Below the pieces are notes generated by a model. It made no database searches. It was not told where the DNA came from and saw nothing but the letters and a program-made list of their open reading frames with translations. Of a stretch of 64,000 nt of DNA, positions 7,886 through 16,275 are shown in pieces. The stretch comes from Bradyrhizobium diversitatis (GTDB lineage: Bacteria; Pseudomonadota; Alphaproteobacteria; Rhizobiales; Xanthobacteraceae), in contig NZ_JACEGD010000025.1 of NCBI RefSeq assembly GCF_016031635.1, forward strand, positions 1 to 64,000, read 5' to 3'. How positions within the stretch are numbered: the first letter of the stretch is position 1; every line of letters starts with the position of its first letter. The translations under genes and the position numbers were made by a program.

Positions 7886-10588
7886 ATGTTCGACGGCCCG
7901 TTCGACGTCTTTGTGCTGATCATTGCGATCGTCGCCTTCCTGATCGCGATCAAGGCGTCCAGCCAGGCCGCCGAGCTGCGCCGCCGGCTGAGCTCGCTCG
8001 AAGAGATGTTCTACGCGCAGCGGCAGGTGCAGCCGCCGCCGTTGACGCCCGCGCCGGTAGAGACTGACGCGCCCGTAGCAGCGCCGGCAGAGCCGCCGCC
8101 GCTTGCACCCGAGCCCGAGGTTGCGACGCCTCCGCCGGTCACCGCAGATGTTTCGCCGCCCCCACTCGAAGCCGGCCCTGAAGCCAGCGCACCGCCGCCG
8201 CTGCCCGCGCCGGCGCCCGGTTTCGAGGAGCGGCTCGGCACCCGCTGGGTGGTGTGGATCGGCGGGCTCGCGCTCGCGCTCGGCGGCTTCTTCATGGTGC
8301 GCTATTCGATCGAGGCCGGCCTCCTCGGCCCCGGCGTGCGCGTGTTCCTCGGCGGATTGTTCGCACTGGCGCTGTTAGGGGCCGGCGAATGGACGCGGCG
8401 CAAGGAGGCCATCTCGAGCATCCAGGCGCTGCCGATCGCCAACATCCCCGCGATCCTCACCGCGGCCGGCACTGCGGTGGCGTTCGCCACCATCTATGCC
8501 GCTTACGCGCTCTACGGCTTCCTCGTGCCCGCAACCGCCTTCGTGCTGCTCGGCCTCGTCGCGCTCGGCACGCTCGCCGCCGCGCTGTTGCACGGCCCAG
8601 CACTCGCCGGCCTCGGCGTGGTCGGCGCCTTCGTGACGCCGATCCTCGTCTCCAGCGGCAAGCCGGACTATTGGGCGCTTTACATCTATCTTGCGATCGT
8701 CACCGCCGCGAGCTTTGGTCTCGCCCGTATCCGGCTTTGGCGCTGGCTTGCAGTCACGACAATCGTGTTCGCCGTGCTCTGGATCTTCCCGGGTCTCGAC
8801 GCCGCCGAACTGCAGGTCGCGCCGCACGCCTTCCATGTCATCGCCGGCTTCGTGCTGGCCGCGCTGCTCGTCGTCTGCGGCTTCATGTTCGGACCTGCAA
8901 TCGAGGACGGCGAGATCGAGCCGGTCTCGTCGAGCGCGCTCGGCGCCTATCTGTTCGGCGCGATGCTGATCGTGTTGTCGAGCGCGCACGCCGATCTGGC
9001 GTTGATCGCCTTCACGCTGCTGGTCGCGGGAACCCTGTTCGTCGCCTGGCGTGCGCCGGCGGCCACGGGCGCCCTGGGTGCGGCCGCGGCGACCGTCTTC
9101 ATCGTGTTCGCCGAATGGGCGGTGCGCGCCAATCCCGATATGCTGGTGCTGCCGGGCGGCCCCATGCCCGGCATCGGACCGACAGCGACCGACGGCTCGG
9201 TGACGCTGAACCTGGTCACGGCCGCGATCTTCGCCGCCGGCTTCGGCATCGCCGGCTTCCTGGCACAGGGCCGGTCGAACTCAGTGATCATTCCGGTGGT
9301 GTGGTCGGCGGCCGGCGTCGCGACGCCGATCGCGATCCTGGTCGCGCTCTACGCGCGTATCGCTCATCTCGACCGTTCGATCCCGTTCGCGATCCTGGCG
9401 GTGCTGCTCGCCGCCGCCTTCGGCGCCGCGACCGAGGCGCTCACACGCCGCGAGACCCGGCCGGGCGTTGCGATCTCCACGGCCCTGTTCGCGACCGGAA
9501 CGCTCGGCGCACTCGCGCTGGCGCTCACCTTCGCGCTGGAGAAGGGCTGGCTGACGATCGCGCTGGCGCTGATGTCGCTCGGCACGGCCTGGATCTCGAT
9601 GCAGCGGCCGATTCCGTTCCTGCGCTGGCTCGCCGCGATCTTCGCAGGCCTCGTCACCGCGCGCATCGCCTACGATCCTCGCATCGTCGGCGACGCCGTC
9701 GGCACCACCCCGATTCTGAACTGGCTGCTGTGGGGCTACGGCCTGCCGGCGCTTTCGTTCTGGGCCGCGAGCGTCTTCCTGCGCCGCCGCGCCGACGATG
9801 CGCCGCTGCGCATGGTCGAGGCCGCCGCGATCCTCTTCACCGCGCTGCTCGCCTTCATGGAGATCCGGCACTTTGCGACCGGCGGCCGCATGACCGCGGC
9901 CCCCTCGCTGCTCGAATTCGCCCTGCAGGCCTGTATCACGCTGGCGATGGCGATCGGGCTGGAGCGGTTGCGGCTGCGCAGCCGCAGCATCGTGCACAAT
10001 GTCGGCGCGGTCGTGCTGACCGCGATTGCCGGGCTCGTCAGCGTGTTCGGTCTGTTGATCCTGGAGAATCCGCTGCTGTGGCACACCGACGTCGGCGGCG
10101 CCGTCTTCAACCTGCTGCTGCTGGGCTACGCGATGCCGGCCGTGCTGATGCTGCTGCTGTCCTATGCGGTGGTCGGCGAGCGTGGCAAGATCTACGCCAA
10201 TACGATTGCGGGCGGCGCGCTCGTGTTCGCGCTCGCTTATGTCACGCTGGAGATCCGCCGCTTCTATCACGGGCCGATCCTGTCCACGGGACCGACCACG
10301 GGCGCCGAGCAATACACCTATTCGATCGGCTGGCTCGCTTTCGGCGTGTTGCTGCTCGGCGTCGGCATCCTCGTCAATTCGGAACGGGCGCGGCTGGCGT
10401 CTGCCGCCGTCATCGCGCTGACGATCCTCAAGGCCTTCGTCATCGACATGTCGACGCTGACGGGCGTCTATCGCGCGCTCTCGTTCATGTGCCTCGGCGT
10501 CGTGCTGGTCGCGATCGGCTGGCTGTACCAACGCATCCTGTTCCGGCGGCAGGCCTCGCCGCCGGCCGCGCCGCAGCCGGGCGCGTGA
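7886..10588 (+). CDS. DUF2339 polytopic membrane protein
   Basis: This 900-residue protein has an N-terminal membrane helix (D-V-F-V-L-I-I-A-I-V-A-F-L-I-A-I), a short coiled segment (about 30-50), a Pro/Ala-rich stretch from about 52 to 110, and then a very long series of roughly 20 or more hydrophobic segments to the C-terminus. The R-W-V-V-W-I-G-G-L-A-L-A-L-G-G motif opening the membrane part is typical of DUF2339. The family function is unknown. The ATG at 7886 follows a CTGGAGG ribosome binding site; an ATG at 7850 is possible but less likely. It is convergent with the chemotaxis receptor, leaving only three bases between stops. Confidence 0.85.
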   Translation: MFDGPFDVFVLIIAIVAFLIAIKASSQAAELRRRLSSLEEMFYAQRQVQPPPLTPAPVETDAPVAAPAEPPPLAPEPEVATPPPVTADVSPPPLEAGPEASAPPPLPAPAPGFEERLGTRWVVWIGGLALALGGFFMVRYSIEAGLLGPGVRVFLGGLFALALLGAGEWTRRKEAISSIQALPIANIPAILTAAGTAVAFATIYAAYALYGFLVPATAFVLLGLVALGTLAAALLHGPALAGLGVVGAFVTPILVSSGKPDYWALYIYLAIVTAASFGLARIRLWRWLAVTTIVFAVLWIFPGLDAAELQVAPHAFHVIAGFVLAALLVVCGFMFGPAIEDGEIEPVSSSALGAYLFGAMLIVLSSAHADLALIAFTLLVAGTLFVAWRAPAATGALGAAAATVFIVFAEWAVRANPDMLVLPGGPMPGIGPTATDGSVTLNLVTAAIFAAGFGIAGFLAQGRSNSVIIPVVWSAAGVATPIAILVALYARIAHLDRSIPFAILAVLLAAAFGAATEALTRRETRPGVAISTALFATGTLGALALALTFALEKGWLTIALALMSLGTAWISMQRPIPFLRWLAAIFAGLVTARIAYDPRIVGDAVGTTPILNWLLWGYGLPALSFWAASVFLRRRADDAPLRMVEAAAILFTALLAFMEIRHFATGGRMTAAPSLLEFALQACITLAMAIGLERLRLRSRSIVHNVGAVVLTAIAGLVSVFGLLILENPLLWHTDVGGAVFNLLLLGYAMPAVLMLLLSYAVVGERGKIYANTIAGGALVFALAYVTLEIRRFYHGPILSTGPTTGAEQYTYSIGWLAFGVLLLGVGILVNSERARLASAAVIALTILKAFVIDMSTLTGVYRALSFMCLGVVLVAIGWLYQRILFRRQASPPAAPQPGA

Positions 10589-10591
10589 AGG

Positions 10592-12280
10592 TCAGGCCAC
10601 GCGGACCGATTCCAGGAACTGCGCGACTTCGACCTTCAGGCGGGTGCTGTCGGTCGCCAGCGACTTCGCCGCCGACAGCACTTCGCCCGAGGCCGAGCCG
10701 GTCTCGATCGCGCCGCGCTGCACGTTGGTGATGTTGGACGAGACCTCCTGGGTGCCGAGCGAGGCCTGCTGAACGTTGCGCGAGATCTCCTGCGTGGCCG
10801 CGCCCTGCTCCTCGACGGCGGCGGCGATGGCCGAGGATACCTCCGACAGCCGCTCGATGGTGCCGCCGATCTCCTGGATGGCGCTGACGGATTCCTGCGT
10901 CGCGGCCTGGATGCCCGAAACCTGCGCCCCGATTTCACCGGTCGCTTTCGCGGTCTGCTCGGCAAGTGCCTTGACTTCGGAGGCGACGACGGCAAAGCCG
11001 CGGCCGGCCTCGCCGGCACGCGCCGCTTCGATGGTCGCGTTCAGTGCGAGGAGGTTGGTCTGGCCTGCGATGGTGTTGATGAGCTCGACCACGTCGCCGA
11101 TACGGGAGGCCGCCTGCGACAGCGCGTTGACGCGCTCGTTGGTCCGCACCGCCTGCTCGACGGCTTCCGCAGCCATCCGCGCCGAATCCTGCACGCGGCG
11201 GCTGATCTCGGTGATGGAGGACGACAGCTCCTCGGAGGCGGACGCCACCGCCTGGACATTGGTGGAAGCTTCCTCCGAAGCGGCCGCAACGACGGTCGCG
11301 AGCTCCTGGCCGCGCTGCGCCGTGCCGCTCAGCGTGGCTGCGGAGGCCTCGAGCTCGGTCGAGGCCGATGACACGGTCTCGACGACCTCGCCGATCATGA
11401 CCTCGAAATTGCGGGTGATGGCATCGACGCGGCGGCCACGCTCGATCTTGGCCTCGGCGTCGCGCGCCGCCGCCTCATCGGCGGCCTTCTTGGCGATCAG
11501 CGCCTCCTTGAAGATCTGGAGCGCATCCGCCATCGAGCCGATCTCCGTCTTCTCGCCGCGATGCGGCACCTCGGCCGAGAGGTCGCCTTCGCCGAGTGAC
11601 TGCATCGGACGGATGATCGAGGCGATGCCTCGAGACACGTCGCGCACGAGATAGTAGGCGGCAGCGATCGCGATCGCGACGGCTGCAACGATGATGCCGA
11701 CGAGCACGCGGAAGATGGTGGCGTAGCTGTCGGCCGCCTGCTTCGTTTCAGCCTCGGCGCCGCTGTTGTTGAGCTCGATGCTCTTCAGGAGCAGGGGATC
11801 GGCCGCCTGAGCCATCTTCGCGACCTTGGTCTGCAGCAGCTCGTTGGCATCGGTCGGGAAGCGGCCGGTGCTCTTGCGCGACAGCGCCATCGTCTCCTGA
11901 ACGCCGTTCAGGTATTCGGCCCAGGCCTTGGTCCACTGCTGATAGATCGCGCGTTCCTGCGGCAAGGTGATCAGGCCTTCATAGACCTTGCGCGTCTTCT
12001 CGATGCGCTCGCGTAGCGGAGCCATGCGCTTCTCGGCGGCGTCCTTGCCTTCGATGCTCTCCTGCATCAGGTGTAGTCGCAGGACGACGCGCAGTTCGTT
12101 GATGTCGGCGCGCATCGAGCCGAGCGCACGCACGCTCGGCAGCCAGCTCTCCGCAATCTCGACCGTATGGGCGTTGATGTTCTGCATCGTGCCGATCGCC
12201 ATCACGCCGACGCCGGCGAGCGAGAGCACGAGCACCGACAGCACGGTCAGCAGCTTGAATACGATCGACAATTTCGCCAT
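10592..12280 (-). CDS. Methyl-accepting chemotaxis protein
   Basis: The 562-residue inner-membrane receptor has a first membrane helix at about 8-28, a periplasmic four-helix-type sensor of about 155 residues (R-A-D-I-N-E-L-R-V-V-L-R, cf. 4HB_MCP), a second helix near 190-213 and a HAMP domain. The cytoplasmic coiled coil has the highly conserved hairpin tip with I-A-x-Q-T-N-L-L-A-L-N-A-T-I-E-A-A-R-A-G-E-x-G-R-G-F-A-V-V-A. No C-terminal CheR-docking pentapeptide is seen. M-A-K-L-S-I-V-F at 12280 is the likely start; the frame extends nine codons more. The signal sensed is unknown. The partial receptor at the right end is a close relative. Confidence 0.92.
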   Translation of the reverse strand: MAKLSIVFKLLTVLSVLVLSLAGVGVMAIGTMQNINAHTVEIAESWLPSVRALGSMRADINELRVVLRLHLMQESIEGKDAAEKRMAPLRERIEKTRKVYEGLITLPQERAIYQQWTKAWAEYLNGVQETMALSRKSTGRFPTDANELLQTKVAKMAQAADPLLLKSIELNNSGAEAETKQAADSYATIFRVLVGIIVAAVAIAIAAAYYLVRDVSRGIASIIRPMQSLGEGDLSAEVPHRGEKTEIGSMADALQIFKEALIAKKAADEAAARDAEAKIERGRRVDAITRNFEVMIGEVVETVSSASTELEASAATLSGTAQRGQELATVVAAASEEASTNVQAVASASEELSSSITEISRRVQDSARMAAEAVEQAVRTNERVNALSQAASRIGDVVELINTIAGQTNLLALNATIEAARAGEAGRGFAVVASEVKALAEQTAKATGEIGAQVSGIQAATQESVSAIQEIGGTIERLSEVSSAIAAAVEEQGAATQEISRNVQQASLGTQEVSSNITNVQRGAIETGSASGEVLSAAKSLATDSTRLKVEVAQFLESVRVA

Positions 12281-12520
12281 CACGACAATCCCGATAGTAG
12301 CCAGCAACGCGCGAATGACCTGCGCCGCAGTCGTCGCGACGGACGACAGGGCGGAAGTCAGTTCAACAATGCTGGCTGGTTCTTGTCCCGAGAGATTGCG
12401 CCCATAATCGCAAACAGGCGTTAACAGGAACCTACGTAAAACTACGGCTCGCTCGCGCCAATGATTGAGCGCGAAGGAAATGATCTCGTCAAAGTTACGG
12501 ATTGCAGTTCGAGATCGGAG

Positions 12521-12766
12521 CTAGGACGCTTTGCATCCGATCGTCTCGCCGACGAGGCTGACGCGAAAGACCGGCTTCTTGTTCTCGTCGAGCAGTTCCA
12601 TGCACCACTCGGCGTTCGGCTTCAGGCTGCGCGCGATGCCGCCGAGCAGATTGGCGCACACCTCGGTCATCTCGGTCCAGGCCGCCACGCGATCCTCGAA
12701 CTCGTACGGCTGGTCGGCGGCGCCGGAATAGCGGCCGGTGCTGATGCGAAAGAAATAGATCGACAT
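12521..12766 (-). CDS. DUF6894 family small protein
   Basis: An 81-residue soluble protein beginning M-S-I-Y-F-F-R-I-S-T-G-R-Y-S-G, which is the pattern of the small rhizobial DUF6894 family (usually M-P-R-Y-F-F-H-x). The middle D-R-V-A-A-W-T-E-M-T-E-V-C-A-N-L-L-G-G-I-A-R and the end W-C-M-E-L-L-D-E-N-K-K-P-V-F-R-V fit a short alpha/beta fold. Such genes occur in many copies in Bradyrhizobium; function is unknown. It stands alone, with about 160 bases to the next gene. Confidence 0.7.
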   Translation of the reverse strand: MSIYFFRISTGRYSGAADQPYEFEDRVAAWTEMTEVCANLLGGIARSLKPNAEWCMELLDENKKPVFRVSLVGETIGCKAS

Positions 12767-12926
12767 CGTTGAGCCCTTGCGTGGGACCGCCCCCCGGCCG
12801 CACGCAAATTGAGGCGCGAACAGCTACCAACGCATGAAGGCCGCGGCCCGTATGACTACGGCGCGGCGGCTTCACGTTCGATGGACGTCTTCGACGACAA
12901 AGGCGCGGATGGTCCCGCGCGGCCAG

Positions 12927-13526
12927 TCATTGGGTCGACCGGCGCAGCTCCAGCGGGCCCTCGTTCTTCGCGGGCTCGGACTTGGCTTCGGACTTCGCCG
13001 GCTCGAGCCGGCTGCTCTCGACACGCGGGGTCTCGACGCGCGCGGCGACTTCGGTGTTCGATGCGCCGATCGAGCCGGTGCGCTCCGAGGTTCTCAGTGA
13101 GCGCGGCCGCGCCGCTGCGCGCGCCATCAGCATCTGGTTGCCGCCCTGGTGATGGAAGTCGCAATAGGCGAAGCCCATGCCCGACACCGAGCCGCGGAAG
13201 CTGCGATCGTCGGTCTTTTCCAGGTTGAAGCAGGGCTCGAAGGGGATGCCCTTGATCGAGGCACAGACGTTCTGGCCGCGGATCTGGAGCGTATTGCCGG
13301 GCAGGCGGAGATGACGGACCGGGCCTGCTCCCGAGAACTGCACCGCACCGGCGGCGCCGAGATCGTCGAGGATCCGGCCTGCGCCGCGGGTGCCGTCGAA
13401 GCAGGTGAAGGCGAACACTTTGCCGGCTACGAAGCGGCGCGCCTCGTCGGCGTTCATGCTTCCAGCAATGGCGGGCGCAAACGTTGCTGCCGCCGTGACA
13501 GCCCCCAACACAATACGCGCAAGCAT
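12927..13526 (-). CDS. Exported hypothetical protein with charged C-terminal tail
   Basis: The 199-residue protein begins with a signal peptide (M-L-A-R-I-V-L-G-A-V-T-A-A-A-T-F-A-P-A-I) at 13526; a frame extension adds six residues that would spoil it. The mature domain has three or four cysteines (F-T-C-F-D-G-T, Q-N-V-C, P-C-F-N, Y-C-D-F-H) suggesting disulfides in the periplasm. The last 60 residues are low complexity, rich in Glu, Lys, Arg, Ser and Ala (for example A-K-S-E-A-K-S-E-P-A-K-N-E). I do not recognise the family; conserved exported proteins like this are common in Bradyrhizobium. Confidence 0.68.
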   Translation of the reverse strand: MLARIVLGAVTAAATFAPAIAGSMNADEARRFVAGKVFAFTCFDGTRGAGRILDDLGAAGAVQFSGAGPVRHLRLPGNTLQIRGQNVCASIKGIPFEPCFNLEKTDDRSFRGSVSGMGFAYCDFHHQGGNQMLMARAAARPRSLRTSERTGSIGASNTEVAARVETPRVESSRLEPAKSEAKSEPAKNEGPLELRRSTQ

Positions 13527-13641
13527 GCTCAACTCCGAACCCAACCCCCGCAGCGGGCGATGCCTCTATATCTTTACCCGCTGCTTACCATACGAACCAA
13601 GGCAACATTGGAGCAGCTTGGTTGGTAAAGTCTGAACGCCG

Positions 13642-14628
13642 TTAGACAATTTTTACCACGACGCGGCCGCGGACCTCACCGGCCAGGATTTTCGCGCCCC
13701 AATCCGAAACCTCGGCCAGCGGAATTTCTTTAGTTATTTCAATGAGTTTTTCTCGATCCAGATCGGAGGCCAGGCGCTGCCAGGCGGCTCTCCTGGGCTC
13801 GATCGGGCACATCACGGAATCGATGCCGAGAAGGCACACTCCGCGCAAAATAAACGGCGCGACCGAGGACGGCAGGTCCATGCCGGCGGCCAGACCGCAA
13901 GCCGCGATCGCTCCGCCATACTTCGTCATCGAGAGCAGGTTGGCGAGGGTGGTCGAGCCGACGCTGTCGACGCCGCCAGCCCAGCGCTCCTTGGCGAGGG
14001 GTTTTGCCGGTGCCGACAATTCGGCCCGGTCGATGATCTCGGCTGCTCCCAGATGCTTCAGATAGTCGGCCTCGGAGGCCCGGCCGGTCGAGGCGATGAC
14101 GTGATAGCCGAGCTTCGAGAGCACGGCGATCGCAACCGAACCGACTCCGCCGGCCGCCCCCGTTACCACCACCGGGCCGCTCTTCGGCGAGAGACCGTGC
14201 TTCTCGAGCGCCAACACAGCGAGCATCGCAGTGAAGCCGGCGGTGCCGATCGCCATGGCGTCGCGCGCCGACAGGCCATGCGGCAAGGCGACCAGCCAGT
14301 CGCCCTTCACCCGCGCCTTCTCCGCATAGGCGCCGAGATGGGTCTCGCCCATGCCCCAACCGGTGCAGACCACCTTGTCGCCCGCCTTCCACTGGGGATG
14401 CGAAGAGGCTTCGACGGTGCCGGCGAAGTCGATGCCGGCGATCATCGGAAAGCGGCGCACCACCGGCGCCTTGCCTGTGAGCGCAAGGCCGTCCTTGTAG
14501 TTCAGCGTCGACCACTCCACACGGACGGTGACGTCACCGTCCATCAGCTCGGCTTCGTCGAACTGCGTGAGCTGGGCGGTGGTGCCCTTGTCCGCCTTGT
14601 CGATCCGGATCGCCTTGAATGTGGCCAC
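13642..14628 (-). CDS. acuI: AcuI/YhdH-type quinone-oxidoreductase-like reductase
   Basis: The 328-residue protein is a zinc-free medium-chain dehydrogenase/reductase. Features are the family start F-K-A-I-R-I-D, the S-T-L-N-Y-K-D-G-L-A motif near 42, I-A-G-I-D-F-A-G-T-V, H-L-G-A-Y-A-E, and the NADPH motif V-V-T-G-A-A-G-G-V-G-S near 157. Characterised AcuI/YhdH enzymes reduce acrylyl-CoA to propionyl-CoA with NADPH. Whether that is the reaction here is inference from family likeness. No zinc-ligand cysteines are present. The gene follows the MFS gene on the same strand with a 40-base gap, so the two may be co-transcribed. Confidence 0.82.
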   Translation of the reverse strand: MATFKAIRIDKADKGTTAQLTQFDEAELMDGDVTVRVEWSTLNYKDGLALTGKAPVVRRFPMIAGIDFAGTVEASSHPQWKAGDKVVCTGWGMGETHLGAYAEKARVKGDWLVALPHGLSARDAMAIGTAGFTAMLAVLALEKHGLSPKSGPVVVTGAAGGVGSVAIAVLSKLGYHVIASTGRASEADYLKHLGAAEIIDRAELSAPAKPLAKERWAGGVDSVGSTTLANLLSMTKYGGAIAACGLAAGMDLPSSVAPFILRGVCLLGIDSVMCPIEPRRAAWQRLASDLDREKLIEITKEIPLAEVSDWGAKILAGEVRGRVVVKIV

Positions 14629-14668
14629 GACTTCACTCCCTGACTTGTTTCAGGGATTGTTTAGCCGA

Positions 14669-15922
14669 TCAGGCAGGCTGTGCAACCGCCCGCTCGACAG
14701 GTTTCTCCACAATCGGAAGATTGATCAGCGCGGAAAGCACGCCGAACAGGATCGAGAGCCACCAGATCGGCGTGTAGGAACCGAACCGCTCGAATACGAT
14801 GCCCCCTAGCCAGACGCCGAGGAAGCCGCCGACCTGATGGCTGACGAAGGCGAAGCCGTAGAGCGTCGCGAGCCAGCGGGTGCCGAACATCAGCGCCACC
14901 AGCGCCGAGGTCGGCGGCACCGTGGACAGCCAGGTCAGGCCGGAGATCGCGCCAAACATGATCGCCGAGAACGGGGTGATCGGGAACGCGATGAAGGCGA
15001 GGGTCGCAAGCGCGCGGGTGAAGTAAATGGTCGAGAGGATGTAGCGCTTGGGCAGATAGTTCTGGAGATAGCCGACGCTGAGCGAACCGATGATGTTGAA
15101 CAGGCCGATCGCCGCGATCACCCAGCCACCGGTTTGCGTCGAGATGCCGCTATCGACCAGGAAGGCCGGCAGATGCACCGTGATGAAGGCGAGCTGGAAG
15201 CCGCAGGTGAAGAAACCGAGCACCAGGAGCACGTAGGAGCGGTGACCGAAGGCCTCCGCAAGCGCCCTGGTGAAGGTCTGCTCATCCGCAGGCGCCGTGT
15301 TGGCCGTGCTTGCGACAGGCGGCGTCGACAGCGCCAGCGACAGCGGGATGATCAGCAGCATCAGGAAGCCGAACACGGAGAGCGCCTGCTGCCAGCCGAA
15401 ATTATCGATCAACGCGACGCCAATCGGTGCGAACAGGAACTGCCCAAACGACCCCGCCGCCGTGCCGGCCCCGAGCGCAAGGCCACGTTTCTCGGCCGGC
15501 AACAGCTTGCTGAACGCCGACAGCACCAGATTGAAGGAGCAGCCTGCAAGACCAAAGCCGATCATGACGCCGGCGCCGATGTCGAGCGACAGCGGCGTCG
15601 AGGAGTAGCGCATCAAGATCAGGCCGCCGGCATAGAGCAGAGCGCCGACGCACATCACCCGGAACAGGCCGAAGCGATCCGCGACCGCGCCGGCGAGCGG
15701 CTGACCCAGCCCCCACAACAGATTCTGCACGGCAATCGCGAGGCCAAACACGTCGCGGCCCCAGCTGAATTCGTGACTCATCGGCTGCACGAAGAAACCG
15801 AGCGCCGAGCGCGGACCGAAGCCGAGCATGCCGATCGCACAACCGCAGAGAATGATGACGGCCGGGGTGCGCCAGTTGGAGGAACGTGAGGCCGGAGCGA
15901 GCTCGCCGATCTGTGTCGACAT
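14669..15922 (-). CDS. MFS transporter
   Basis: The 417-residue permease has about twelve hydrophobic segments in two halves with a hydrophilic central loop near 200-222 (P-P-V-A-S-T-A-N-T-A-P-A-D-E-Q). The first half has the MFS loop A-D-R-F-G-L-F-R after helix 2 (G-A-V-A-D-R-F-G). The overall pattern resembles the oxalate/formate antiporter-like and monocarboxylate-like MFS group, but the substrate cannot be read off. It would lie in the inner membrane upstream of the acuI-like gene; the pairing hints at an organic acid substrate, which is weak inference. It is divergent from nadA over 353 bases. Confidence 0.85.
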   Translation of the reverse strand: MSTQIGELAPASRSSNWRTPAVIILCGCAIGMLGFGPRSALGFFVQPMSHEFSWGRDVFGLAIAVQNLLWGLGQPLAGAVADRFGLFRVMCVGALLYAGGLILMRYSSTPLSLDIGAGVMIGFGLAGCSFNLVLSAFSKLLPAEKRGLALGAGTAAGSFGQFLFAPIGVALIDNFGWQQALSVFGFLMLLIIPLSLALSTPPVASTANTAPADEQTFTRALAEAFGHRSYVLLVLGFFTCGFQLAFITVHLPAFLVDSGISTQTGGWVIAAIGLFNIIGSLSVGYLQNYLPKRYILSTIYFTRALATLAFIAFPITPFSAIMFGAISGLTWLSTVPPTSALVALMFGTRWLATLYGFAFVSHQVGGFLGVWLGGIVFERFGSYTPIWWLSILFGVLSALINLPIVEKPVERAVAQPA

Positions 15923-16165
15923 GGTCTTCCTCGTCTGTCGTTGGCGAATCCGCGATCAGCCGCCGCGGGAGAGCCGTTTAATGCATCTGCATGTAAATCC
16001 CAAGTCAAAAAGATTGCCAAGCCAAAGACGATTGCATTCCACGAGGAGCTGCCGCGGGAGCATTGCGTTTCAATGCTGCCTCGCCCGACGTGTCAGCCGT
16101 GAACTGACGGGAATGTGTGCGGCGGGACCTAGCGGTCTCCATCGGAGCATGCTATCTTCGATTTA

Positions 16166-16176
16166 CTCAGATTGAG
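16166..16176. promoter_or_regulatory. Putative NadQ operator 1
   Basis: CTCAGATTGAG, a CTCA-N3-TGAG dyad followed by CATA. The same arms, spacer length and CATA flank recur at 16239. Centres of the two sites are 73 bases apart, close to seven helical turns. Assignment to NadQ is inferred from the adjacent nad genes and the nearby regulator gene. Confidence 0.55.
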
Positions 16177-16238
16177 CATATTAGGGCAGCCTGCTCTGAC
16201 CGGCCCCTCTCGGCCGGATTTCTCAGGCTCCATATATT

Positions 16239-16249
16239 CTCAATTTGAG
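16239..16249. promoter_or_regulatory. Putative NadQ operator 2
   Basis: CTCAATTTGAG followed by CATAATAA, ending 26 bases before the nadA start. It shares eight arm positions and the CATA flank with operator 1. Its position suggests that a bound repressor would cover the promoter or transcription start. Confidence 0.55.
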
Positions 16250-16275
16250 CATAATAACCTGCTTGGGAGGCTTCG

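Larger units (their letters stand above)
15923..16275. promoter_or_regulatory. Divergent MFS / nadABC promoter region
   Basis: This 353-base gene-free stretch is the control region of the nad operon. Near the MFS side is an imperfect T-G-C-A-T repeat (around 15978-15994). The right third is AT-rich and holds the two CTCA-N3-TGAG dyads described separately. A ribosome binding site GGGAGG is at 16265-16270. No open frame here looks like a gene. Confidence 0.6.

Noticed and set aside
8254..10731. 825-codon plus-strand frame overlapping the DUF2339 gene
   Set aside because: The translation is Arg-rich low complexity. The DUF2339 frame has regular membrane segments and the family motif.
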